Source: Burkholderiales bacterium (lineage in GTDB: Bacteria > Pseudomonadota > Gammaproteobacteria > Burkholderiales > Casimicrobiaceae). Taken from it: 64,000 nucleotides of DNA. Both the position numbers and the translations under genes were made by a program. The notes under the pieces are model-generated. The model had not been told where the DNA came from. It was given only the letters and a program-made list of their open reading frames with translations, and searched no databases. Of the stretch, positions 7,543-17,196 are shown piece after piece. Location of the stretch: assembly GCA_025927765.1 (NCBI GenBank), contig JAICKU010000010.1, positions 1 through 64,000 of the forward strand, given 5' to 3'. The number at the start of each line of letters is the position of its first letter. Position 1 is the stretch's first letter.

Positions 7543-8127
7543 ATGGACCCCCTCGTCCTGACCGTCGACATGGCCGGCCTGCCGCAGGCCTGGGTGGCGC
7601 TGGAGGAGGCCATTACCTACCACGCGAAGCAGATGGTCGCGTGGTCGCTCGGCGCGGTCGTGCGCGAATTCCGCGGCGGCTACCAGAGCGACGGCACCCG
7701 CTCGCGCCTGTCGACGAAGTCGATCCTCGCGATCAAGGGCAGCGCCGGCCATCCGCATTCGCACACACCGAGCCTGACCAACCCGATGCTCTTCGCGCGC
7801 GACCGCCAGGTGTGCGCGTACTGCGGCGGCCGCTTCCTGTATCGCGAGCTCTCGCGCGATCACATCGTGCCGGCGTCGCGCGGCGGGCGCGACACGTGGA
7901 TGAATTCGGTCACCGCTTGCCGCAGCTGCAACACGCGCAAGGGCAACCGCGCGCCCGAGCAGGCGAACATGCCGCTCCTCTACGTGCCCTACGTGCCGAA
8001 CCGGCACGAGCACTTCATCCTGCGCAATCGCCGCATCCTCTCGGACCAGATGGAATACCTGCTGGCGGGCGTGCCGCGCACGAGCCGGCTGCACCTCGCG
8101 AACGCCCCACGAACTCTCGCGGCGTAA
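7543..8127 (+). CDS. HNH endonuclease family protein
   Basis: 194-residue protein with a C-terminal HNH nuclease module. The zinc pairs C91-x-x-C94 and C126-x-x-C129 bracket the catalytic segment SRDHIVPASRGG (D106, H107), with N121 and N130 completing the HNH pattern. The first 80 residues form a less familiar helical domain (TYHAKQMVAWSLGAVVREFRGG). Stand-alone proteins of this layout are common on betaproteobacterial chromosomes and are not usually linked to restriction or phage genes. No such partner is seen here. The cellular role is unknown. It starts 26 bases after the ATPase stop and may be read from that operon. Confidence 0.85.
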   Translation: MDPLVLTVDMAGLPQAWVALEEAITYHAKQMVAWSLGAVVREFRGGYQSDGTRSRLSTKSILAIKGSAGHPHSHTPSLTNPMLFARDRQVCAYCGGRFLYRELSRDHIVPASRGGRDTWMNSVTACRSCNTRKGNRAPEQANMPLLYVPYVPNRHEHFILRNRRILSDQMEYLLAGVPRTSRLHLANAPRTLAA

Positions 8128-8213
8128 CGCTTTCCAACCGACGGGATTCGCGACCGTCGATCCGACTCGCTCGTTCTCTCCCACTGTCGATCGCGGTTGT
8201 TGTCACCGGAGTC

Positions 8214-8230
8214 GTCCGGCATCGCCGGAC
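8214..8230. other. Short perfect hairpin in the leader of the heat-shock gene
   Basis: GTCCGGC-ATC-GCCGGAC is a perfect 7-base-arm hairpin ending 36 bases before the heat-shock start codon. It could be a leader structure or protein site. No sigma-32 promoter or ROSE-type anti-Shine-Dalgarno was recognised nearby. Confidence 0.35.
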
Positions 8231-8266
8231 CGTTCCTTTCGCAGTCGATCTTTGCAGGAGAATCGC

Positions 8267-9628
8267 ATGGCCAACGAGAATCAGTCGCGCGACAACATGT
8301 CGCGGCAGCAAAGCGCAGAGCGTTCGCAAACCGGTGCGGCGCAGCAGGGCACCGGCGGCCAGCAGGCGAGCTACGGGCAGGGCAATTACGGCCAGGGTTC
8401 GCAGCAGGGGCAAGGCTACCAGGGTACGTCGGGCCAGAACCACGGCCAGTCGGGCCAGGGCAACTATTCGCAGGGATCGTCGGGTCGCTACGGCGGGCAG
8501 GGCGCGATGAGTCGCACGGGTGCCGGCACCGGCACGTCGACGTGGGCGGGCGGCCGCCAGGCCGGTGCGATGCAGCCGCGCGGCGCGTCGTCGCCGTCGC
8601 CGTATTACGGCGGATCGGGCTACGGCAGCGAGCCGTTTTCGATCATGCGTCGGATCAGCGACGAGATGGATCGGCTCTTCGAGAACTTCGGCATGGGCCG
8701 CAGCCTGTTCCCGAGCCAGTCGGGGCAGGGCCAAGGACAGGGCGCGTGGGATCTCGGCAACGAAGGCATGTCGTCGATGTGGTCGCCGCACGTCGAGGTG
8801 TGCGAGCGCAACGGCAAGCTCCTGATCCAGGCGGATCTGCCCGGCATCAAGCGCGACGACATCCACGTGCGCGTCGAGGACGACGAAGTGATCATCCAGG
8901 GCGAGCGGCGCAACGAGTCGTCGGGCAGCCAACAGGGCTACTACCGCAGCGAGCGCAGCTACGGCAGCTTCTATCGCACGATCCCGCTGCCGGAAGGTAC
9001 GAACGCCGATTCGGCGAACGCCACGTTCAAGGACGGCGTGCTCGAGATCGAATTCGACGCGCCACGGCAGCCGCAACGCGGCCGCACGCTTTCGATCGGC
9101 GACGGTGGATCGTCGCAACAGTCGCGCAGTGGCACGGGCAGCGGACAGACGTACGGCAGCGGCCATACCGGATCGATGGAAGGCGCGTCGAGCGGCGGCA
9201 CCGGCACCTCCGGCAGCGGCGGCACGATGCACACCGGCGCGAATCCGAGCAGCGGTCCGATGCACGGCGGCAGCACGAGCGGCACGGGTTCGGCGGCCAC
9301 GGGAGGCCAGCACGTGCAATCGGGCACCAGCGGCTCGTATGGCGCGGAAATGAGCGGCAGCACCGGCTCGCAGCATTCGGCGTCCGGCGGGGCGAGCGGC
9401 AGGCAGCAGCCTTCGCAGTCGGGTACCGGCGGCTCGGCAGGCGGCGGCATCCCGTCATCGTCGGGCAGCGGCACGATGTACAGCGGCTCGGGCAATCCGT
9501 CGGTCGGCGCGGCGGGCATGGGCGCGAGCCACAGCGGCGGTTCGAGCGACAAGTCGAGCAAGTCGGGCGGTTCGAGCGACAAGTCGAGCAAGTCAGGCGG
9601 TTCGAGCGACAAGTCGAGCAAGTCGTAG
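8267..9628 (+). CDS. Hsp20/alpha-crystallin-domain protein with long low-complexity arms
   Basis: 453 residues, about three times the usual small heat-shock protein. The ATG at 8267 is preceded by AGGAG. Residues 1-120 are Gln/Gly/Ser-rich with repeated YGQG/QGNY units. A short hydrophobic patch (FSIMRRISDEMDRLFENFGMG) precedes the alpha-crystallin domain (about 168-275: WSPHVEVCERNGKLLIQADLPG ... FYRTIPLPEG ... FKDGVLEIEF). The last 170 residues are Gly/Ser/Thr-rich and end in three exact copies of GGSSDKSSKS. The family holds unfolded proteins in refoldable form. The tails look disordered and resemble sequences that form condensates or a glassy matrix, which is inference. It ends at an intrinsic-terminator-like hairpin, so it is probably transcribed alone. 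Confidence 0.88.
   Translation: MANENQSRDNMSRQQSAERSQTGAAQQGTGGQQASYGQGNYGQGSQQGQGYQGTSGQNHGQSGQGNYSQGSSGRYGGQGAMSRTGAGTGTSTWAGGRQAGAMQPRGASSPSPYYGGSGYGSEPFSIMRRISDEMDRLFENFGMGRSLFPSQSGQGQGQGAWDLGNEGMSSMWSPHVEVCERNGKLLIQADLPGIKRDDIHVRVEDDEVIIQGERRNESSGSQQGYYRSERSYGSFYRTIPLPEGTNADSANATFKDGVLEIEFDAPRQPQRGRTLSIGDGGSSQQSRSGTGSGQTYGSGHTGSMEGASSGGTGTSGSGGTMHTGANPSSGPMHGGSTSGTGSAATGGQHVQSGTSGSYGAEMSGSTGSQHSASGGASGRQQPSQSGTGGSAGGGIPSSSGSGTMYSGSGNPSVGAAGMGASHSGGSSDKSSKSGGSSDKSSKSGGSSDKSSKS
9541..9628 (+). repeat. Three tandem 30-base repeats in the 3' end of the heat-shock gene
   Basis: Units at 9541-9570, 9571-9600 and 9601-9628 are nearly identical and encode the decapeptide GGSSDKSSKS. One base differs between units, so they arose by recent duplication, and the copy number may vary between strains. 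Confidence 0.9.
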
Positions 9629-9659
9629 CGCGCGAATCCGTGCTTCGCCACGGAACGAG

Positions 9660-9693
9660 GCGGGCGGGCCGGACGGCTCGCCCGCTTTGCTTT
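9660..9693 (+). terminator. Intrinsic terminator after the heat-shock gene
   Basis: Arms GCGGGCG (9660-9666) and CGCCCGC (9679-9685), loop 12 bases, followed by TTTGCTTT. It lies 31 bases after the stop codon. Confidence 0.65.
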
Positions 9694-9772
9694 GCCGCGA
9701 TGCCGATGTACGCGTACGCGTGCCGCGCGTGCTTCTTTATACTGCGCGATCCGTTGCAACCGTTGATCGATC

Positions 9773-10414
9773 TTGATCGCCAGTACAACGTTCGTTCGTG
9801 CCCATGCGTGGCCGTTGCTCACGCGCACGTCCACGCAGCCTGCGCTGCGCCGCGTGGTCGAGGTCTCGTTGCTCGCGTGCCTGACCGCTTGCATGCTCGT
9901 GATCGGGGCGTGGTCTACGCCCGCGCCGCTCGGCGATGGCGGTGCGTCGCCGAGCGCCACGAGCGTGAAGGCGGCGTTCGTCTATCGCTTCCTTGCCTTC
10001 GTCGAATGGCCCGAGCAGGCGTTCGCGAGCGCCGATGCGCCGATGGTCATCGGCGTGCTCGGTGCGGATGCGCTCGCGCACGAACTCGAGGAGGTCGTGG
10101 CGAACCGGCGCATCGACGAGCGTGCGATCGAGGTGCGGCGCGTGGACGTGGCGCACGCGCTCGACGGCGTGAACGTGCTCTACGTCGGCGAGCAAGCGTC
10201 TTCGGCGCTGACCGGCCTCGCCGCACGCGCGGCGCGCGCATCGGTGCTCGTCGTCTCCGACTTCGCTGACGCGCTCGACGAGGGCAGCGTGATCAACCTT
10301 CTCGTCGTCGACAATCGCGTGCGCTTCGAAGTCTCGCTCGAAGCGGCGACGCGCAGCGCGTTGCGGCTCTCGTCGCGCCTGCTCGGCGTAGCCTATCGCG
10401 TTCGCGCGCCCTGA
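9773..10414 (+). CDS. YfiR-family periplasmic protein (DUF4154)
   Basis: About 213 residues from the TTG at 9773; a GTG at 9854 just before the hydrophobic segment is an alternative start. A signal-anchor stretch (VSLLACLTACMLVIGAW) is followed by the family hallmarks VKAAFVYRFLAFVEWPEQAF and, near the C-terminus, GSVINLLVVDNRVRFEVS and LRLSSRLLGVAYRV. YfiR of Pseudomonas is a periplasmic repressor of the membrane diguanylate cyclase YfiN. Here the next gene, 20 bases downstream, encodes a CHASE8/HAMP protein with a histidine-kinase output instead of GGDEF. This protein is therefore probably the periplasmic input partner of that kinase. Confidence 0.8.
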   Translation: MIASTTFVRAHAWPLLTRTSTQPALRRVVEVSLLACLTACMLVIGAWSTPAPLGDGGASPSATSVKAAFVYRFLAFVEWPEQAFASADAPMVIGVLGADALAHELEEVVANRRIDERAIEVRRVDVAHALDGVNVLYVGEQASSALTGLAARAARASVLVVSDFADALDEGSVINLLVVDNRVRFEVSLEAATRSALRLSSRLLGVAYRVRAP

Positions 10415-10434
10415 CCACGCGCTTCCCGGTCACG

Positions 10435-11946
10435 ATGCGCGGTCCGACGCAGTCGATTCGCAGCAAGCTGATGCTCGTCGTCCTCGTGACGACGGTGGCG
10501 GCGCTCGGCATCGTGGCCGTCGCGCTCGTGATCTACGAATCGCGCGCGTACGAGCAGGCGGTCGCGCGCTCGATCCTGACGCAGGCCCAGATCGTCGGCC
10601 GCGCGAGCGCGCCGGCGCTCGTGTTCGACGACCCCAAGGCGGCACGCGAGAACCTGGCGCTGCTGCGCGTGCAGCCGCGCTTTCAGGCCGCCGCCATCTA
10701 TCGTCCCAATGGCCAGCTCTTCGCCAGCTACGGGCAGCGCGACGCGGCGGGCCCCGGCATGTCGCGCAGCGATCCCGGCGACGGGTACGCGATCGAAGGC
10801 AACGAGATCGTCGTGCACGGGCGCATCGTCGAAGGGAACGACGTACTCGGCACCGTGTTCCTGCGCTCGGCATACGCGCTCGACGCGCGGTTGCGCGACT
10901 ACCTCTCGATCCTGGGCCTCGTGCTGGTGGCGAGCCTCGTGCTGGCCTTGCTGCTGTCGGCGGCGCTGCAGCGTGCGATCACGCAGCCGATCCTCGCGGT
11001 GGCGAACGTCGCGCGGCAGGTGATGCAACGCCGCGATTTTTCGTTGCGCGTCGCGAAGACGACCGACGACGAAGTCGGCGTGCTGGTCGACGCGTTCAAC
11101 GCGATGCTCGCCGAGGTCGGGCGCCGCGCGGAGGCGCTCGAGTCGTCGAACGCGTCGCTGATGCGCGAGAGCGGCGAGCGGCGCGAAGCGGAGGAGGCGC
11201 TGCGCGAAGCCGACCGGCGCAAGGACGAGTTCCTCGCCATCCTCGCGCACGAATTGCGCAACCCGCTCGCGCCGCTTCGCAACGCCCTCGAGATCCTGAA
11301 GCGCCGCGGCTCGGACACGGCGGTGGCGAACGAAGCGCGGCAGATGATGGAGCGCCAGCTGCGTCAGATGGTGCGACTCGTCGACGACCTGCTCGACGTC
11401 TCGCGTATCACGACCGGCAAGCTCGCACTGAAGCGCGAGGTGGTGCCGCTCGCCGAAGTCGTACGGAGCGCGATCGACACGGCGCGCCCGCTGATCGACG
11501 CGCGCGCGCATACGCTCGGCATCACGCTGCCGCTCGAGCGCGTCGACGTCGACGTCGATGCGACGCGGCTCGCGCAGGTGTTCTCGAACCTGCTCAACAA
11601 CGCAGCGAACTACACGGAGCCCGGCGGACGGATCGACGTGATCGGTTCCGCCGACGAACACCAAGTCACCGTGACGATCCGCGACAACGGCATTGGCATC
11701 GCGCCGGAGATGATCGCCACGGTGTTCCGGATGTTCGCGCAGGCGGATGCGTCGCTCGAGCGCGTGCAGGGTGGCCTCGGCGTGGGCCTGACCCTCGCAC
11801 GCCATCTCGTCGAACTGCACGGCGGCACGATCGAAGCGAAGAGTGAAGGCTCGGGGCGCGGCAGCGAGTTCGTCGTGCGGTTGCCGCGGGTGGCAAGCGG
11901 CGCCGCATCGGCGCCGAAGCCGGTTGCGTCAGGTTCCGCGCTATAG
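10435..11946 (+). CDS. Membrane histidine kinase with CHASE8-like sensor and HAMP
   Basis: 503 residues. Order: TM1 (about 12-35), CHASE8-like periplasmic domain (SAPALVFDDPKAARENLALL), TM2 (about 160-182), HAMP (about 182-235), HisKA with phospho-acceptor H272 in AHELRNPL, and HATPase with NLLNNA, DNGIGI and GGLGVGL boxes. It has no receiver domain, and no response regulator gene lies in the window. The sensor half resembles YfiN, whose output is diguanylate cyclase; this protein has a kinase instead. It probably forms one operon with the YfiR-like gene. The signal (redox or envelope state, by analogy with YfiR) is inference. Confidence 0.9.
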   Translation: MRGPTQSIRSKLMLVVLVTTVAALGIVAVALVIYESRAYEQAVARSILTQAQIVGRASAPALVFDDPKAARENLALLRVQPRFQAAAIYRPNGQLFASYGQRDAAGPGMSRSDPGDGYAIEGNEIVVHGRIVEGNDVLGTVFLRSAYALDARLRDYLSILGLVLVASLVLALLLSAALQRAITQPILAVANVARQVMQRRDFSLRVAKTTDDEVGVLVDAFNAMLAEVGRRAEALESSNASLMRESGERREAEEALREADRRKDEFLAILAHELRNPLAPLRNALEILKRRGSDTAVANEARQMMERQLRQMVRLVDDLLDVSRITTGKLALKREVVPLAEVVRSAIDTARPLIDARAHTLGITLPLERVDVDVDATRLAQVFSNLLNNAANYTEPGGRIDVIGSADEHQVTVTIRDNGIGIAPEMIATVFRMFAQADASLERVQGGLGVGLTLARHLVELHGGTIEAKSEGSGRGSEFVVRLPRVASGAASAPKPVASGSAL

Positions 11947-12034
11947 CAAAAGCAGGGTCGGACTCCACTTTTCGAGCGCGTCGCATGGCGTTGCCGGCAC
12001 ACGTGCGAAAAGTGGAGTCTGACCCTGCTTTTGC
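11946..12034. repeat. Intergenic hairpin element, copy 4
   Basis: 29-base arms (11946-11974 and 12006-12034) with one mismatch that still allows a G-U pair; loop 31 bases. Core GGGTCGGA, inner segment CTCCAC, tip TTTTCG. Its first base is the last base of the kinase stop codon. Confidence 0.9.
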
Positions 12035-12102
12035 CGCTCGTCCCGCTGGCACAGCGCTTGCGACCGATGGCGTATAGTCGAAGCGTCACCGTACGCGCAC
12101 CC

Positions 12103-13355
<1,253 letters not shown>

Positions 13356-13356
<1 letters not shown>

Positions 13357-14570
13357 TGCTCGCCGTCGCCCCGCTTGCCGCGGCCGAATTGCTGACGAGC
13401 GGCGCCGTGCGCGAACGCTGCGCGAACATCACGCGCGCCGTCGAAGCCGGTCGCTCGAAGCACTTTCGCGTCGATCGCAGCCGGCTGCCGATCGCCGCGC
13501 GCGTCGTCGCGGAGCTGACGCGCGGGCGCTATCGCACGCTCGCGATTCCGTACCACAGCCGCTGGCGGCATTTCGATGTCGGCGGGCGCAGCCGCGTGAG
13601 CGAGCTCAATCGCCACCTCGCCTGTTACGCCGAGGACGATCGGCTGCGCGCGCAGATCGACCTCGCCGTGATCAGCGTGCTGCTCGACGCAGGTGCCGGC
13701 CCTGCATGGCGCTATCGCGAGCCCGGCATGATCGACGACTATGCGCGCTCCGAAGGTCTCGCGGTGGCCACGCTGCGCGCTTTCATGAGCGGCGCGTGGT
13801 CGGCGTCACCCGGCGAGCCGCTGCGTGTCGACGCCGCGGCGCTCGCGCACATCGATGCGGCGACGCTCGCCCAATGGTTCCAGGTCACGCCGGGAAATCC
13901 GCTGCCGGGGGTCGAAGGCCGGGCCGCGCTGCTGCGCCGCCTCGCGCACGTACTCGAAACGCGACCCGATCGCTTCGGTCTCGTCGCGCGTCCCTGCGCG
14001 CTGTTCGATCGCATGCATCACGCGCCGTCGATCTCCGCGTCGACGATCCTGCGTGCGCTGCTGGAAGGCTTCGGCGACATCTGGCGCGCGCGCGGCGAGC
14101 ACGACCTCGACGTGCCCGGCGACGTGTGGCGGCATCCGCACGCCGGCGGCAGCGGCGCGACCGAAGGCCTCGTGCCGTTCCACAAGCTGTCGCAGTGGCT
14201 CGCGTATTCGCTGTTCGAGCCGTTCGAGTGGGCGGGCATCGCGGTTACCGATCGCGACGCGCTGACCGGCCTCGCCGAATATCGCAACGGTGGCCTGCTG
14301 ATCGATGCGGGCGTGCTGCGGCTTCTGAACGACGCCGACCGCGGCGTCGAGTGGGACGTGGGGAGCGAGATCGTCGTCGAATGGCGCGCGCTCACCGTGG
14401 CACTGCTAGACGATCTCGCCGGCCTCGTGCGCGCCGAGCTCAACCTTCCGGACCTTCCGCTGGCCGCGATCCTCGAAGGCGGCACGTGGTTCGCCGGACG
14501 CGAATTCGCGAAGCGGTTGCGCAATGGGGAGCCACCGCTCAAGGTGAAGTCAGACGGCACCGTGTTCTGA
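13356..14570 (+). CDS. URC4/DUF1688 protein of uracil catabolism
   Basis: 404 residues. The ATG overlaps the previous stop (TGATG) and its own stop overlaps the Upp start in the same way, so the three genes are translationally coupled. Recognisable family blocks are [40 protein letters not shown] and [26 protein letters not shown]1688/URC4 is required for uracil use in yeast and co-occurs with URC1-like genes in bacteria. Its biochemical step is not known to me from sequence; it has been thought to open or cleave a ribosylated pyrimidine-derived intermediate. There are no signal peptide or membrane segments, so it is cytosolic. Confidence 0.88.
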
Positions 14571-15202
14571 TGCCGGCGAGCGTCCACCTCCTCGACCATC
14601 CGCTGATCCAGCACAAGCTCACGCTGCTTCGCCGGAAGGAAACGAGCACCACCAGTTTCCGGCGGCTCCTGAAGGAAATCGGCGCGCTGATGGCCTACGA
14701 GGTCACGCGGGACATGCCGATGCTCGACGTCGAGATCGAGACCCCGCTCGAGACGATGCGCTCGAAGCTGATCGACGGGAAGAAGCTCGTGTTCGTGCCG
14801 ATCCTGCGCGCCGGCACGGGTCTCCTCGACGGCTTTCTCGACGTCGTGCCCGGCGCGCGCGTGGGGCACATCGGCCTCTATCGCGACCCGAAGACGCTCG
14901 TCGCCATCGAGTACTACCTGAAGCTGCCCGGCGGCATGTCCGAGCGCGACGCCGTCGTGCTCGACCCGATGCTCGCCACCGGCCACTCGGCGGTGGCCGC
15001 AGTCGAGCGGCTGAAGGAAACGCGGCCGCGCTCGATTCGCATGGTGTGCCTGCTCGCCGCTCCGGAAGGCATCGCGACGTTCCGGAGCGCGCATCCCGAC
15101 GTCGCCATCTACACCGCGGCGATCGATCGCCAGCTCGATTCGCACGGCTACATCCTCCCCGGCCTCGGGGACGCCGGCGATCGCATCTTCGGCACCAAGT
15201 AA
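14570..15202 (+). CDS. upp: Uracil phosphoribosyltransferase
   Basis: 210 residues, the normal length for Upp. It makes UMP from uracil and PRPP. The PRPP-binding loop reads [12 protein letters not shown] (about 133-144), the uracil-binding C-terminus contains [18 protein letters not shown], and the early block [13 protein letters not shown] is typical. Its placement as third gene of a URC1-URC4-upp overlap group indicates that here it feeds uracil into catabolism as well as salvage, since URC degradation is thought to require a ribosylated uracil. It is followed by a perfect 20-base palindrome that may end the transcript. Confidence 0.96.
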   Translation: MPASVHLLDHPLIQHKLTLLRRKETSTTSFRRLLKEIGALMAYEVTRDMPMLDVEIETPLETMRSKLIDGKKLVFVPILRAGTGLLDGFLDVVPGARVGHIGLYRDPKTLVAIEYYLKLPGGMSERDAVVLDPMLATGHSAVAAVERLKETRPRSIRMVCLLAAPEGIATFRSAHPDVAIYTAAIDRQLDSHGYILPGLGDAGDRIFGTK

Positions 15203-15241
15203 GCGCTTCCTTCACCCGCGTGCTGGCGAAGACCGCGGACT

Positions 15242-15261
15242 GGCGCGCCCGCGGGCGCGCC
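15242..15261. other. Perfect 20-base GC palindrome after upp
   Basis: GGCGCGCCCGCGGGCGCGCC is exactly self-complementary, 39 bases after the upp stop. As RNA it would fold into a strong stem with a minimal loop. It could be a terminator, but it lacks a T run. Confidence 0.45.
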
Positions 15262-15337
15262 GCCGGTTCTGAACTTGCGGCGCGCTGCAACGTCGTAAGA
15301 TCTTTCCGACGGCGACGGTTCGCCGGGGAGAATGTGC

Positions 15338-15970
15338 ATGCGCACCCTGTTGCTCGCGCTGGCGCTCGCATCGTTCGGGGCAGAGGCGGCGATTCCCGAT
15401 TACACAGGCCCCGTTCCGGCGTCCGTCCCGAGCGGCGACGCCACTGCCGTTTTTGCCGGAGGCTGCTTCTGGGGCGTCGACGCGGTGTTCAAGCATGTGA
15501 AGGGCGTCAAGAACGTCGTGTCCGGCTATTCGGGTGGCAGTGCGGCCACGGCGAAGTACATGATCGTAGGCACGGGGACGACCGGCCACGCGGAATCGGT
15601 GCAGGTCACCTACGATCCGAAGGAAATCCGCTATGCGGATCTCCTCAAGGTCTTCTTCTCCGTCGCGCACGATCCGACCGAACTGAATCGGCAGGGGCCG
15701 GACGTCGGCACGCAATACCGTTCGGCGATCTTCTATGGGAATCCTACGCAGAAGACGGTCGCCGAGCGCTACATCGCACAACTCGATGCGGCGAAGGCGT
15801 TCGGCAAGCCGATCGTCACGCAGGTGGTGGCGCTCGACAAGTTCTACCCCGCCGAGGCGTATCACCAGAACTACCTCGCGCTGCATCCCGATCAGCCGTA
15901 CATCGTCTACAACGACTTGCCGAAGCTCGCCGCGCTGAAGAAGGAATACCCGGCGTGGTACCGTCCGTAA
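15338..15970 (+). CDS. msrA: Peptide methionine (S)-sulfoxide reductase, exported
   Basis: 210 residues. The ATG at 15338 is chosen over the one at 15332 because GGGGAG (15325-15330) is then 7 bases away. Residues 1-18 form a short signal peptide (RTLLLALALASFGAEA), so the enzyme should work in the periplasm repairing oxidised Met-S-oxide. The catalytic motif is GGCFWGVDAVF with C43; GYSGG, YDPKEIRYADLLKVFF, DVGTQYRSAIFY and FYPAEAYHQNY are all present. C43 is the only cysteine in the whole protein, so there is no internal resolving cysteine and recycling must use an external thiol. Confidence 0.94.
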   Translation: MRTLLLALALASFGAEAAIPDYTGPVPASVPSGDATAVFAGGCFWGVDAVFKHVKGVKNVVSGYSGGSAATAKYMIVGTGTTGHAESVQVTYDPKEIRYADLLKVFFSVAHDPTELNRQGPDVGTQYRSAIFYGNPTQKTVAERYIAQLDAAKAFGKPIVTQVVALDKFYPAEAYHQNYLALHPDQPYIVYNDLPKLAALKKEYPAWYRP

Positions 15971-15990
15971 CGGCACCGCAAGGAGGCTTC

Positions 15991-16530
15991 ATGGATCTCG
16001 GAGGATTGCTTTCGAAGTACCTGAATCCGGCAGGCAACGTGCCCGCGGCCGATGCCGAGAATCATTTCGACCAGGTTGCGCAGAACGCGCCCAGCCAAAC
16101 GGTGAGCCAGGGCATTTCCGACGCGCTGCGTTCCGACCAGACGCCGGCGCTCGGCGAGATGGTCAAGCAGGCGTTCTCGCGCGCCGACCCGCAACAGCGC
16201 GCGGGCATGCTGAACGAAATCCTGTCGTCGCTCCCGCCGGGCACGCTGTCGTCTCTGGGCGGCGCGCTGGGCGGCGGTGCCCTCGGTGGCATCCTCGGGC
16301 ATCTTGGCGGCACCGACGCCGGCGGCACGCCGCAGGTCACGCCGCAGCAGGCATCGCAGATCTCGCCGCAACAGGTGCAGGACCTCGCGAATCACGCCGA
16401 AACGCATGACTCGTCGATCTTCGACAAGCTCGGCGACTTCTACTCGCGCAACCCGGACCTCGTGAAGGCGCTCGGCATCTCGGTGCTCGGCGTCGCGCTG
16501 TCGAAGATCGCCGGACGCGCGCGGGGTTGA
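15991..16530 (+). CDS. Small hypothetical protein with Gly-rich hydrophobic core
   Basis: 179 residues; AAGGAGG lies 4 bases before the ATG. The N-terminal part is soluble-looking (FDQVAQNAPSQTVSQGISDAL) and is followed by a Gly/Leu segment (GGALGGGALGGILGHLGG, about 90-107) that could bury in a membrane or self-associate. Then come a Gln/Thr/Pro-rich linker with TPQQ/SPQQ units and a C-terminal helix (VKALGISVLGVALSKIAGRARG). I do not recognise a named family. The start of the downstream methyltransferase overlaps its stop, so the two are co-transcribed. The function is unknown. Confidence 0.75.
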   Translation: MDLGGLLSKYLNPAGNVPAADAENHFDQVAQNAPSQTVSQGISDALRSDQTPALGEMVKQAFSRADPQQRAGMLNEILSSLPPGTLSSLGGALGGGALGGILGHLGGTDAGGTPQVTPQQASQISPQQVQDLANHAETHDSSIFDKLGDFYSRNPDLVKALGISVLGVALSKIAGRARG

Positions 16531-17189
16531 CCGCGAAGCGCACGCTCGACCTCGACGACACGCTGTACGACTACGTGCTCGCGCACTCGCTGCGCGAGCA
16601 CGCGGCGCAGCGCGCGCTCCGCGAAGCGACGGACGCGCTGCCGCATGCCGGGATGCAGATCGGTCCCGACCAGGCGCAGTTCATGGCGCTGCTCGTGCGC
16701 CTGATCGGCGCGCGGCGCACGATCGAAATCGGCGTGTTCCGCGGCTACAGCGCGCTCGCCATTGCACTCGCGCTGCCCGACGACGGTTACATGCTCGCGT
16801 GCGACGTGAGCGACGCGTACACGCGCGGCGCGCGCGCATTCTGGGAAGCAGCCGGCGTCGCGCACAAAATCGATCTCGTGCTCGCCCCCGCGCGGAAGAC
16901 GCTCGATGCGCGCATCGCGGCCGGCGATGCGGGCACGTTCGACTTCGCGTTCATCGACGCCGACAAGACGTCGTACGACGACTACTACGAGCGCTGCCTC
17001 GTGCTGCTGCGCGAAGGCGGCGTGATCGCCGTCGACAACGTGCTGTGGAGCGGCGACGTCGCGCGACCGGCGAAGAGTGCGGATACCGCGGCGCTGCAGG
17101 CGTTCAACGACAAGCTGCACGACGACGCGCGCATCGACCTGTCGCTGCTGCCGATCGGCGACGGCCTGACGCTCGCGCGCAAGCGATAA
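16527..17189 (+). CDS. Class I SAM-dependent O-methyltransferase (CCoAOMT-like)
   Basis: 220 residues beginning at a TTG that overlaps the previous stop (TTGA). The SAM-binding glycine motif is TIEIGVFRGYSALAIAL, followed by the acidic strand YMLACDVSD and the metal-site region FDFAFIDADKTSYDDYY, then GGVIAVDNVLWSGDVA. This layout is that of small cation-dependent O-methyltransferases that act on catechols and similar small molecules. The substrate is unknown; the neighbours (hypothetical upstream, exonuclease III downstream) do not suggest a pathway. It is probably cytosolic. Identification of the family is secure, the function generic. Confidence 0.9.
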   Translation: MTAKRTLDLDDTLYDYVLAHSLREHAAQRALREATDALPHAGMQIGPDQAQFMALLVRLIGARRTIEIGVFRGYSALAIALALPDDGYMLACDVSDAYTRGARAFWEAAGVAHKIDLVLAPARKTLDARIAAGDAGTFDFAFIDADKTSYDDYYERCLVLLREGGVIAVDNVLWSGDVARPAKSADTAALQAFNDKLHDDARIDLSLLPIGDGLTLARKR

Positions 17190-17196
17190 TGCGTGC

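Noticed and set aside
8128-8266. A sigma-32 promoter or ROSE thermosensor before the Hsp20 gene
   Set aside because: No CTTGAA / CCCCAT pair and no convincing anti-Shine-Dalgarno pairing were found; only a short hairpin is present.
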